Source of the DNA: Planctomycetota bacterium | GTDB taxonomy: Bacteria; Planctomycetota; Phycisphaerae; WQYP01 | Assembly (NCBI GenBank): GCA_021785155.1 | Contig: JAJYGE010000176.1 | Span: 1 to 5,698 of the forward strand | Length of the DNA: 5,698 bases | Reading direction: 5' to 3' | In this document: one piece after another, positions 1 to 5,698 of the stretch | How the letters are laid out: every line of letters starts with the position of its first letter | Position numbering within the stretch: position 1 is the stretch's first letter | The notes under the pieces: generated by a model | Databases searched by the model: none | Seen by the model: the letters and a program-made list of their open reading frames with translations, nothing else | Told to the model about the DNA's origin: nothing | Made by a program: the position numbers and the translations under genes

Positions 1-23
1 CTGGCGCTGCCGCCGCGTTGCGT

Positions 24-770
24 TTACTTGTGCCGGTCAAATCCCACAACGGCCCGCAACGGATCCTTGAGCACCCGCACCGCAATGGGCATACTATTAA
101 GCTTTGCACATAGATCAATATCATCTTCAAATCCACCTTCAATAAGGTTGATTCCGCCGCCACCGAGCCGTAACGCCGCCCCCAGCCGCTCCCGTACCGC
201 CGAGAAGCAGTGATAGGCCATCCAGGCCGCATCGGTATACGGCAGGTCAATGCGATAAGTTCCACCCAGAAGATGCCACAAAACCGCCCCCGCCCCGATA
301 ACATCCTCCTGCGCCAATTGCCCGTCCGTTCCGGACAGCACCAGCAGCGTGTGCAGATGATCCAGTTGGGGCTGTAACGCATGCGCGGTTGCCTGGGCGT
401 TGAGCAGTGAACCGACAAATATTTCAGATGCGTCCTGCGCCGCTACCGCGGCCCGTGTGCCATTGGTCGTACTAAGCAAAATGGAGGCACCACCAATGCG
501 ATGCGTTTCATATTCCGCCGGTGAATTGCCAAGATCAAATCCGGGAACTTTTACACACCCACGTTCGCCCGCGGACACCACTGGCGGCGGAACCGAAGGT
601 CGGACCTGCAACACGGAATCCACATCGGAAAACAGCCGGACTTCCCGGGCACCATTATTTAAGGCGCTGACAATGGTGCTGCTGGCCCGCAGAACATCAA
701 AGATAACGACCTGACTCTGGGGCAGTAATGTTTGGTTGAGCATAGAGGGCAATAATACAACATCAATCAT
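24..770 (-). CDS. comB: Probable 2-phosphosulfolactate phosphatase (ComB family), complete
   Basis: The 248-residue product matches the ComB family in length and motif order: FDVLRASST at residues 24-32, a GERG...GFDLGNSPAEY block at 68-87, STTNGTRA at 100-107, GTDGQLAQEDVIGAG at 147-161, and a C-terminal segment with DDIDLC at 216-221. ComB is a Mg-dependent phosphatase that converts 2-phosphosulfolactate to sulfolactate. In methanogens this step belongs to coenzyme M synthesis; many bacteria carry homologues whose role is less clear. The protein should be cytosolic, as no signal peptide or membrane segment is visible. The ATG at 768-770 is preceded by GAAAGG (779-784 on this strand) at a normal distance, and an upstream promoter is listed separately. 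The gene is divergent from the HEAT-like gene. Only 23 bases lie beyond its TAA stop, so it is unknown whether an operon continues to the left. Family assignment is firm; the physiological substrate here is inferred. Confidence 0.93.
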   Translation of the reverse strand: MIDVVLLPSMLNQTLLPQSQVVIFDVLRASSTIVSALNNGAREVRLFSDVDSVLQVRPSVPPPVVSAGERGCVKVPGFDLGNSPAEYETHRIGGASILLSTTNGTRAAVAAQDASEIFVGSLLNAQATAHALQPQLDHLHTLLVLSGTDGQLAQEDVIGAGAVLWHLLGGTYRIDLPYTDAAWMAYHCFSAVRERLGAALRLGGGGINLIEGGFEDDIDLCAKLNSMPIAVRVLKDPLRAVVGFDRHK

Positions 771-837
771 GATATTTACCTTTCAAAACCCGAACAGGAT
801 AACGCAAGGCTCCCAATTGCATTTTACTTTACCCGTT

Positions 838-866
838 ATTATCCCGTACCGGCAAGGGCTTGTTAA
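838..866 (-). promoter_or_regulatory. Predicted sigma70-type promoter of comB
   Basis: On the minus strand, TTAACA (861-866) and GATAAT (838-843) are separated by exactly 17 bases. Each hexamer matches the consensus at five of six positions. Transcription would start near 831, giving a leader of about 60 bases before the comB ATG. The -35 box lies inside the palindrome at 860-869, so a repressor bound there could block this promoter. This is a sequence match only. Confidence 0.5.
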
Positions 867-869
867 CAA
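860..869. promoter_or_regulatory. 10-bp perfect palindrome, possible operator
   Basis: TTGTTAACAA is a perfect palindrome. It covers the -35 box of the comB promoter and ends 8 bases before the -35 box of the divergent promoter, a suitable place for a dimeric regulator acting on both. A 10-bp palindrome can arise by chance in AT-rich spacer DNA, and no second copy was seen in the window. Confidence 0.25.
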
Positions 870-877
870 CGTGAATC

Positions 878-906
878 TTGACATGCGACGAATCGCGTGT
901 TACGGT
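878..906 (+). promoter_or_regulatory. Predicted sigma70-type promoter of the HEAT-like gene and aroA
   Basis: A perfect TTGACA (878-883) is followed after 17 bases by TACGGT (901-906). The second box keeps the most conserved T, A and final T of TATAAT but is otherwise poor. The predicted start is near 913, leaving a leader of about 88 bases that contains the stem-loop at 943-967. The exact -35 box and spacing make this the best plus-strand candidate in the 771-1000 gap. Confidence 0.42.
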
Positions 907-942
907 TCGGCATTGTGCGGATGGCTCTGGGCCGAGAATTTC

Positions 943-967
943 AGGCCCGCTGCTGTGAAGCGGGCCT
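943..967 (+). promoter_or_regulatory. Stem-loop in the leader of the HEAT-like gene
   Basis: AGGCCCGCT (943-951) and AGCGGGCCT (959-967) form a perfect 9-bp GC-rich stem with a 7-base loop. Only three T residues (967-969) sit at and after its base, one of them within the stem, so it is a weak intrinsic terminator at best. It lies between the predicted promoter and the start codon at 1001, so an attenuator or an mRNA-stabilising 5' stem is more likely. The 9-mer TTTCAGGCC occurs directly repeated at 939-947 and 967-975, flanking and overlapping the stem. Confidence 0.45.
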
Positions 968-1000
968 TTCAGGCCATTATCGCCTCGGAGAAACAAAACT

Positions 1001-2050
1001 ATGGGTAATCGGCGAAATCACTTTTTATTTCCCCTGCTGGGTATGGCGGGATTGTTTTTGACACACGTGGCATCCGCGGCCGCCCCACCGCTGCCGCCGT
1101 CCAGCCGCGGCACGCCCTCGGCTTCCGATCAAGCGGAGATTGCGGCTTTCGTGCAGTATTATGCCCAACAAATGTCCGCCGCCGCCGACACACCTGCCAT
1201 GGTTCGCGCCCGTCGGCATTTGCTGGCCCCGCTGAACTCCAGCACCAGCGCCCCTTCCGCAGAATTCACCTACGATTTTGGCACACAGGTTGCCACCGAT
1301 TTTTCGGCCTTGCTCTCCAACAAGACCGCAGCGCTCAACGCCGTGATCACGATCGCGTCCATTCATGACATCAGCACACAATCGGCGCTGCAACAGGCCT
1401 TAACCAATTCAAACCCCGCCGTGCGCTATTGGGCCGCCAAGGGACTGGGAGGGATATTTACCCAACTCATGGCTATCGGCCCCGCGTATCAGCAGGCGAT
1501 CAGGGCAGTGGAACGGGCCTTGGCTGTCGAAACGGATCCACTGGCCGCCCTGGAAATGTGCGATGCTCTGCTGACCCAGAATCCAATTCCCGCCGACACC
1601 GCCAATCTGGCCGCCGGAGCTTTGCAACGCGCTATTGCCCAGTATCAGCAAGTCGTGCCGGGCAATCTGGATATTACCACAGGTCTGGCGGCCGATCTGG
1701 CCGCAGCCGTTGCGCATGGATCCACGTTGACCGCGGCACAAAAAGCCGCTGCCATGAGCACATTAGCGCAACTGATGAGCTATACCGCCCAATATTTCAA
1801 CCAAGGCCTTCTTGATCACATGCAAACACTTTTCGCATTCAAAGCTATTGCGAATTCCGCCGACGCCATGAATGCCATTACCGGCACGACAGATTTTTCT
1901 CTTCATGGTCTTGGTGCCGAAAGTAAGCCGGCTGCTATTCTACTGGCGGTCAATCACATTACCGGGTCGCAAACCCAAACGGGTGCGGTGCAGAAACTCT
2001 TCCCGAAAATTGCGATTCCGCCGCGGATATCGGCGTTGCAAGCCCCTTGA
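1001..2050 (+). CDS. Secreted alanine-rich protein with HEAT-like repeat, unknown function
   Basis: This encodes 349 residues. The N-terminus is a typical Sec signal peptide: basic NRRNH at 3-7, a hydrophobic core at about 8-23, and a likely signal peptidase I cut after A-S-A (26/27), followed by a Pro/Ser-rich linker. The mature part is mostly predicted helix, rich in Ala, Leu and Gln. One segment, SNPAVRYWAAKGLGGI (137-152), closely resembles the second helix of a HEAT repeat, and similar helices may continue to about residue 290. There is no lipobox, catalytic motif, C-terminal anchor or sorting signal; the only Cys seen is at 187. The role may be extracytoplasmic protein-protein binding, but no specific function can be assigned. 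The ATG follows CGGAG (986-990) at a 10-base spacing. The TGA stop lies 33 bases before aroA, in the same frame, so cotranscription is likely. The gene is real; the HEAT label is moderate. Confidence 0.85.
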   Translation: MGNRRNHFLFPLLGMAGLFLTHVASAAAPPLPPSSRGTPSASDQAEIAAFVQYYAQQMSAAADTPAMVRARRHLLAPLNSSTSAPSAEFTYDFGTQVATDFSALLSNKTAALNAVITIASIHDISTQSALQQALTNSNPAVRYWAAKGLGGIFTQLMAIGPAYQQAIRAVERALAVETDPLAALEMCDALLTQNPIPADTANLAAGALQRAIAQYQQVVPGNLDITTGLAADLAAAVAHGSTLTAAQKAAAMSTLAQLMSYTAQYFNQGLLDHMQTLFAFKAIANSADAMNAITGTTDFSLHGLGAESKPAAILLAVNHITGSQTQTGAVQKLFPKIAIPPRISALQAP

Positions 2051-2083
2051 TCGGGCGGGAAAGCCGGGAAGTTTTTTATTGCT

Positions 2084-3412
2084 ATGCCTCAAAGCCATTC
2101 AGACGTGATTGCACTTAACCCACCGGTGCGGCCCTTCAGGTCCGCGCCGCGCATTGCGGGCAGCAAAAGCATCACCAACCGCGCGCTGCTGCTGGCCGCT
2201 CTGGCACACGGAAAAAGCGTCCTTACGAACGTTCTGTTCGCGGATGATACGTTGCGTATGATCGAGTCTCTGGAGAAACTGGGCTTTTCGTTGGTGGTGG
2301 AGAAATCGGCCTGTCGCGTCACCATTGAGGGACTCGGCGGACGCATGACCAACACCAGAGCGGAATTATTCTGCGGCAACTCAGGTACAACCATTCGCTT
2401 TCTGACAGCCATCTGCGCCGCTACCGCGGGCGAGTATCTTCTGGATGGGGTGGAACGCATGCGACAGCGCCCCATTGGCGAACTTATCGAAGCATTGCGA
2501 GCCATCGGCGCGTCGGCTGACTATGCCGGGCAGCGGGGATTTCCACCCGTGCGCGTGGGTGGAGGCCTGGCCGGCGGCATCAGCCGCTTCTCCGCCAGCC
2601 AAAGCAGCCAGTATATTTCCGCGATTCTCATGGCGGCTCCGCTGGCGCGCAGCCCGGTGGTGGTGGAGTTAATCGGGGCGGTTACCAGCGAACCATACGT
2701 GCACATGACCCTCGCGATGATGGCACAATTCGGTGTTACCTGCCAAATCAGCCACGGCGCGGAGAATTCAACGTCCATCCGTGCCATTCATATTCCCAAT
2801 CAGGGTGGATACAAAGCCCGTGAATACGCCATTGAACCCGATGCCAGCAATGCCAGTTACTTTTTGGCGGCGGCGGCAATCTGTCCGGATTCACAGGTTA
2901 CCATCCGTGGCCTGGGGCGTGATTCGCTGCAAGGAGATGTTCTGTTTGCCGATGTGTTGCGGCAAATGGGAGCCGAAATGATGATGGAATCCGATGCCAT
3001 TCATATTCGCGGATGCCAAAACCTGACCGGCCTTACCGTGAATATGAATGCCATACCGGATATGGTCCAGACACTGGCGGTGGTAGCATTATTTGCCCAG
3101 GGTCCAACACGCATTTTTAATGTTGGCAATTTGCGGGTGAAAGAGACGGATCGACTCGCGGCTTTGGAAACGGAATTGACCAAACTTGGCGCGGTGGTAT
3201 CCACCACCTCCGACAGCATTGTGATCAATCCCCCGAAAAAGCCCCACGCGGGCCGCATCAGCACATACGACGACCATCGTATGGCCATGGCATTTGCCGT
3301 GGCGTCCACGCGCATCGCAGGGATGGAAATTGAGAATCCCGGCTGTGTCGCCAAGACTTATCCCAATTTCTTTGACGATTTTCAGGCGTGTATCACAACC
3401 CGTAGTTTTTAG
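2084..3412 (+). CDS. aroA: 3-phosphoshikimate 1-carboxyvinyltransferase (EPSP synthase), complete
   Basis: This cytosolic shikimate-pathway enzyme transfers the enolpyruvyl group of phosphoenolpyruvate to shikimate 3-phosphate, leading to chorismate and the aromatic amino acids. The 442 residues fit the family's two-lobed fold. Visible motifs are GSKSITNRAL (26-35; K28, S29 and R33 bind substrate), LFCGNSGTTIRFL (95-107), RMRQRPIG (125-132), SSQY (174-177), the likely catalytic Asp in NAIPDM (D326), NLRVKETDRL (349-358), DDHRMAM (396-402) and the C-terminal CVAKTYPNF (421-429, with K424). No key residue is missing. The position matching Pro101 of the E. coli enzyme is Phe106. The ATG at 2084 is the only ATG after the in-frame stop of the upstream gene; a weak GGGAAG (2066-2071) lies 12 bases away, suggesting modest initiation or coupling to the upstream gene. 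The 3' end overlaps a convergent small gene by 20 bases. Confidence 0.97.
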   Translation: MPQSHSDVIALNPPVRPFRSAPRIAGSKSITNRALLLAALAHGKSVLTNVLFADDTLRMIESLEKLGFSLVVEKSACRVTIEGLGGRMTNTRAELFCGNSGTTIRFLTAICAATAGEYLLDGVERMRQRPIGELIEALRAIGASADYAGQRGFPPVRVGGGLAGGISRFSASQSSQYISAILMAAPLARSPVVVELIGAVTSEPYVHMTLAMMAQFGVTCQISHGAENSTSIRAIHIPNQGGYKAREYAIEPDASNASYFLAAAAICPDSQVTIRGLGRDSLQGDVLFADVLRQMGAEMMMESDAIHIRGCQNLTGLTVNMNAIPDMVQTLAVVALFAQGPTRIFNVGNLRVKETDRLAALETELTKLGAVVSTTSDSIVINPPKKPHAGRISTYDDHRMAMAFAVASTRIAGMEIENPGCVAKTYPNFFDDFQACITTRSF

Positions 3413-3509
3413 CGCTCCAACCCTTGATCCGGCCCCGACTGGGTTTGCGACCATGGTTGGCGGCTTTGCCGGCCCAGCGTAACTTGTGATTTCTCTTTCT
3501 GCGTGCCAT
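3393..3509 (-). CDS. Small very basic protein, 38 residues, unrecognised
   Basis: This short frame begins MARRKRNHKLRW, continues with AANHGRKPSRGRIK (16-29) and ends NYGL. It has 13 Lys/Arg, two His and no acidic residue, as expected of a nucleic-acid- or ribosome-associated peptide. Two Trp (12, 31) and one Tyr argue against random low-complexity sequence. Support for reality is an AAGGA Shine-Dalgarno sequence exactly 7 bases before the ATG and a good promoter 51 bases further upstream. The stop lies inside the end of aroA on the opposite strand, giving a 20-base tail-to-tail overlap. I do not recognise the family. It resembles small ribosomal proteins such as bTHX, bL34 or bL36 in size and charge only, with no convincing motif match. 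Whether it is translated is inferred from these signals. Confidence 0.68.
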   Translation of the reverse strand: MARRKRNHKLRWAGKAANHGRKPSRGRIKGWSAKNYGL

Positions 3510-3516
3510 ATCCTAA

Positions 3517-3521
3517 TCCTT
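3517..3521 (-). promoter_or_regulatory. Ribosome binding site of the 38-residue gene
   Basis: On the minus strand AAGGA stands 7 bases before the ATG at 3507-3509. It is one of the clearest Shine-Dalgarno matches in the window and is the main reason for accepting so short a frame and this start. Confidence 0.6.
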
Positions 3522-3559
3522 GAGTATTCGACAATCCATCAACAATATCAAAGTTCATT

Positions 3560-3588
3560 ATTGTACAGGTAAATCGCCAACATCGCAA
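3560..3588 (-). promoter_or_regulatory. Predicted sigma70-type promoter of the 38-residue gene
   Basis: On the minus strand TTGCGA (3583-3588, four of six matches) and TACAAT (3560-3565, five of six) are separated by exactly 17 bases. A start near 3553 would give a leader of about 44 bases to the small gene's ATG. The promoter fires away from the PLD-helicase gene, so the 3510-3718 gap is a divergent regulatory region. Confidence 0.42.
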
Positions 3589-3655
3589 TGTTAACGCCAT
3601 GGGTGATTGATTAGTTTCGTAAAGGGGCATAACATCCGCCAACATGAAAAGAATG

Positions 3656-3693
3656 AACCGGCGAGGCGGATGAGTTGAATCTCGGAGCCGGTT
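3656..3693 (+). promoter_or_regulatory. Imperfect stem-loop upstream of the PLD-helicase gene
   Basis: AACCGGC (3656-3662) and GCCGGTT (3687-3693) are perfect inverse complements. Three more inner pairs are possible (GAG 3663-3665 with CTC 3681-3683) across a 3-base bulge, leaving a 15-base loop. It ends 11 bases before the helicase Shine-Dalgarno and has no T tract, so it is not a terminator. It could modulate translation or be a protein-binding site. No convincing plus-strand promoter was found in 3510-3718; the best candidate, TTGATT (3607-3612) with CATAAC (3628-3633), is weak with a 15-base spacer. Confidence 0.3.
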
Positions 3694-3704
3694 GCCAGGT
3701 CTTA

Positions 3705-3710
3705 TAGGAA
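3705..3710 (+). promoter_or_regulatory. Ribosome binding site that sets the GTG start of the PLD-helicase gene
   Basis: TAGGAA sits 8 bases before the GTG at 3719-3721. The frame is closed upstream by a TGA at 3671-3673, and the next in-frame ATG (3776) is codon 20, lies inside the conserved start of the PLD domain and has no comparable site in front. This favours GTG. Confidence 0.6.
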
Positions 3711-3718
3711 CAGCCGAA

Positions 3719-5698
3719 GTGCCACAGATATTTGATAATATTGAATTGCAACTGCTCCCCACGCTGCAAAAAGCCATGGAAGTTTCCCGTCGCGCGGATT
3801 TCTGCGTCGGTTATTTTAATCTCCGCGGCTGGCGGCATATCGACCAATATGTCGAGCAATGGTCCGGCGGCGATGGCAACTGCTGCCGATTGCTCGTCGG
3901 AATGCACCGCCCGGCGGAAGAACAACTTCTGCGCACCGCAACGCTGCCCAATTCAGCTGATGAAATAGACAACGCCGGTGCCAGGCGATGGCAGAAAAAA
4001 CTGGCGGAGGAATTTCGCGATCAATTAACGCTCGGCGCGCCCACGGATGCCGATGAGGCCGGCCTGCGCCGCCTGGCCCGGCAAATTCGTACCGGGAAGT
4101 TGCAGGTTAAGCTGTTCCTCAAACATCCCCTGCATGCCAAGCTCTATCTGCTGCAACGCCTCGATGCGCTGAATCCCAAAATCGGCTATCTGGGCAGCAG
4201 CAATTTGACCATGGCTGGGCTTTCCAAGCAGGGTGAATTAAATGTGGATATCACCGATGCGGACGCTTGGGATAAATTGGCCAAATGGTTTGAAGATCGG
4301 TGGATGGACCGCTTCTGCATGGACATATCCCGGGAATTGGCGGAAATTATTGAAAACAGTTGGGCGCGGGAAATTCAGCCGCCGCCTTATCATATTTATC
4401 TTAAAATGGCCTATCACCTGGCCGCTGATGCGCGTTTAGGTCAGGAGGAATATGACATTCCTGATGAGTTCGGCAATAAGTTGCTGGATTTTCAAATCGC
4501 GGCGGTAAAAATGGCGGCGCGCATCATTGAGCGGCATGGCGGCGTGATGATCGGTGATGTGGTGGGGTTGGGTAAAACGCTGATCGGTTCGGCGATTGCC
4601 AAAGTTCTCCAGGAACAGAAAAATCACGAAACGCTGATTATCTGCCCCCGGAATCTTATCGGCATGTGGGAAGATTATCGCATCCGTTACGCCGTCAACG
4701 CCAAAGTCGTGTCGTTAGGCCTGGTGCACCGGCTGTTAAAGGATGAAAAGCCGTTCCGCACCGTGCTTATTGATGAAAGCCATAATTTGCGCAACCGCGA
4801 AACCGCCGCGTATAAAGCCGTCCGCGATTACATTGAGCGTGCCAGTTGCCAGGTGATCCTGTTAACCGCCACGCCGTACAACAAAACCTTGTTGGATTTA
4901 TCCAGCCAGTTACGGCTGTTTCTTGGTCCGGAAACCCAGCTTTCCGTACGCCCCGAACATTTCATCCGCACGCGCGGACTGGACGCTTTATCCGCCCAGA
5001 CGCAGGCTGATCCGCACACCATTGTCGCCTTTGAAAAAAGCGATCTGGCGGAAGATTGGCGGATTCTCATGGATCAATTTTTGATCCGTCGCACCCGCGG
5101 CTGGATTAAAAAGAATTATGCAAAAGTCGATCCGGAAAATGGCCGATCTTATCTGCAATTCACCAGCGGAAAGCGCTCTTATTTTCCGGATCGGATCGCC
5201 AAAAGCGTCACATTCGCCATTAATGAAAAAGACCCGCAGGATCAATACGCCCGCATGTTCAGTGACGAAACCGTCAACGCCATTAACGCGCTGCATTTGC
5301 CGCGCTATGGCCTGGGCAATTATGTCAAAATCGGACTGTACCGTCCGGACAATAAAAAAGAGCATGAAGAGATTATTCGTGATCTTTCGCGCGCCGGAAA
5401 ACATCTCATCGGCTTTTGCCGCACAGGATTATTCAAACGCCTGGAAAGCAGCGGAGCCGCGTTTGAATTAACCATGGATCGCCACATTTTGCGGGATAAA
5501 GTGGTGGTGTACGCATTGCAAAATGACCTGGATGTCCCCATTGGTTCCAGCGATGCCGCCATTTTTGAAACCGGCATTAATGACGGCGATGCGCTTTTGG
5601 ATTTTGCCGATGAATCCGCCGACAATGCCGTTCCCGGCGGCGATTCCCCGGACCAAATCGCTGAGCTCTATGGCCGGTTCAAAACCAATAACCGCTAC
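3719..5698 (+). CDS. PLD-like nuclease fused to SNF2-type DEAD/DEAH helicase, 3' end cut by window
   Basis: The frame stays open for 660 codons to the window edge. Residues about 5-200 form a phospholipase D-like domain: ADFCVGYFNLRGW (26-38), HAKLYLL (139-145) and GYLGSSNLTMAGL (156-168), that is one HxK plus GSxN signature. Such domains usually dimerise to build a nuclease active site. Residues about 250-400 are the first RecA-like domain of a superfamily 2, SNF2-like ATPase: Gln-motif region LLDFQIAAVK (255-264), Walker A GDVVGLGKT (279-287), TLIICPRNL (305-313), motif II IDESHNLRN (351-359) and motif III LLTATPYNK (381-389). Further family-like blocks are FLIRRTRGW (454-462) and GLFKRLESSGAAF (570-582). 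Motifs IV-VI of the second RecA domain are not yet reached. The likely role is ATP-driven DNA translocation coupled to cleavage. Similar fusions and PLD-helicase pairs occur in restriction and phage-defence loci, so a defence role is plausible but inferred; DNA repair is the alternative. Confidence 0.92.
   Translation, partial: MPQIFDNIELQLLPTLQKAMEVSRRADFCVGYFNLRGWRHIDQYVEQWSGGDGNCCRLLVGMHRPAEEQLLRTATLPNSADEIDNAGARRWQKKLAEEFRDQLTLGAPTDADEAGLRRLARQIRTGKLQVKLFLKHPLHAKLYLLQRLDALNPKIGYLGSSNLTMAGLSKQGELNVDITDADAWDKLAKWFEDRWMDRFCMDISRELAEIIENSWAREIQPPPYHIYLKMAYHLAADARLGQEEYDIPDEFGNKLLDFQIAAVKMAARIIERHGGVMIGDVVGLGKTLIGSAIAKVLQEQKNHETLIICPRNLIGMWEDYRIRYAVNAKVVSLGLVHRLLKDEKPFRTVLIDESHNLRNRETAAYKAVRDYIERASCQVILLTATPYNKTLLDLSSQLRLFLGPETQLSVRPEHFIRTRGLDALSAQTQADPHTIVAFEKSDLAEDWRILMDQFLIRRTRGWIKKNYAKVDPENGRSYLQFTSGKRSYFPDRIAKSVTFAINEKDPQDQYARMFSDETVNAINALHLPRYGLGNYVKIGLYRPDNKKEHEEIIRDLSRAGKHLIGFCRTGLFKRLESSGAAFELTMDRHILRDKVVVYALQNDLDVPIGSSDAAIFETGINDGDALLDFADESADNAVPGGDSPDQIAELYGRFKTNNRY

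Noticed and set aside
736..1008. Plus-strand 90-codon frame across the comB start and the divergent gap
   Set aside because: It would start at a TTG inside comB without a Shine-Dalgarno, runs through both predicted promoters and the stem-loop, overlaps the well-supported start at 1001, and the product has no recognisable feature.
2051..2080. T6 run (2072-2077) between the HEAT-like gene and aroA as an intrinsic terminator
   Set aside because: Only 3-4 bp stems can be drawn, and the 4-bp GCCC/GGGC stem is well upstream of the T run, so termination is unlikely and cotranscription is favoured.
3461..3471. CGGC-TTT-GCCG hairpin as an aroA terminator
   Set aside because: The stem has only 4 bp with no T tract, and it lies inside the small basic gene where codons explain the sequence.
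3644..3673. Nine-codon frame (MKRMNRRGG) before the PLD-helicase gene, possible leader peptide
   Set aside because: No ribosome binding site at a usable distance (AAAGGGG is 16 bases away) and too short to judge; it overlaps the left arm of the stem-loop at 3656-3693.
3409..3777. Minus-strand 122-codon frame covering the end of aroA and the gap
   Set aside because: It overlaps the 38-residue gene in another frame, crosses the helicase start region and has no plausible start signal or family resemblance.
3732..3968. Plus-strand frame inside the PLD domain, and similar frames at 4242-4439 and 5118-5471
   Set aside because: These lie in other frames within the continuous 660-codon PLD-helicase frame, whose motifs are clear, so they are shadows.

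Overview
The window looks like bacterial chromosome of moderately high G+C. Nothing in it is a direct taxonomic marker. A bacterial ComB homologue, a secreted HEAT-like protein and the style of the AroA motifs would fit the Planctomycetota/PVC group, but that is a tentative inference.

Left part (24-1000): a comB-type 2-phosphosulfolactate phosphatase gene lies on the minus strand. It is divergent from a plus-strand gene across a 230-base regulatory region. That region holds two well-formed back-to-back sigma70-type promoters whose -35 boxes are 11 bases apart, a perfect 10-bp palindrome over the comB -35 box, and a 9-bp stem-loop in the plus-strand leader.

Middle (1001-3412): two plus-strand genes are 33 bases apart and probably cotranscribed. 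The first encodes an exported, alanine-rich, helical protein with a HEAT-like segment and no known function. The second is a complete aroA (EPSP synthase, shikimate pathway) with all the expected active-site motifs. Antisense to the end of aroA, and overlapping its last 20 bases, is a 38-codon gene at 3393-3509 on the minus strand. It encodes a very basic, acid-free peptide and has its own Shine-Dalgarno sequence and a good promoter.

Right part (3510-5698): a 209-base divergent region leads into a long plus-strand frame that starts at a GTG and is still open at the window edge (660 codons visible). It encodes a phospholipase D-like nuclease domain fused to an SNF2-type superfamily 2 helicase. 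This architecture is common in DNA-processing and phage-defence loci. If a defence system is present, this is its first gene and the partners would lie to the right of the window. No RNA genes, insertion sequences, CRISPR arrays or long repeats were seen.
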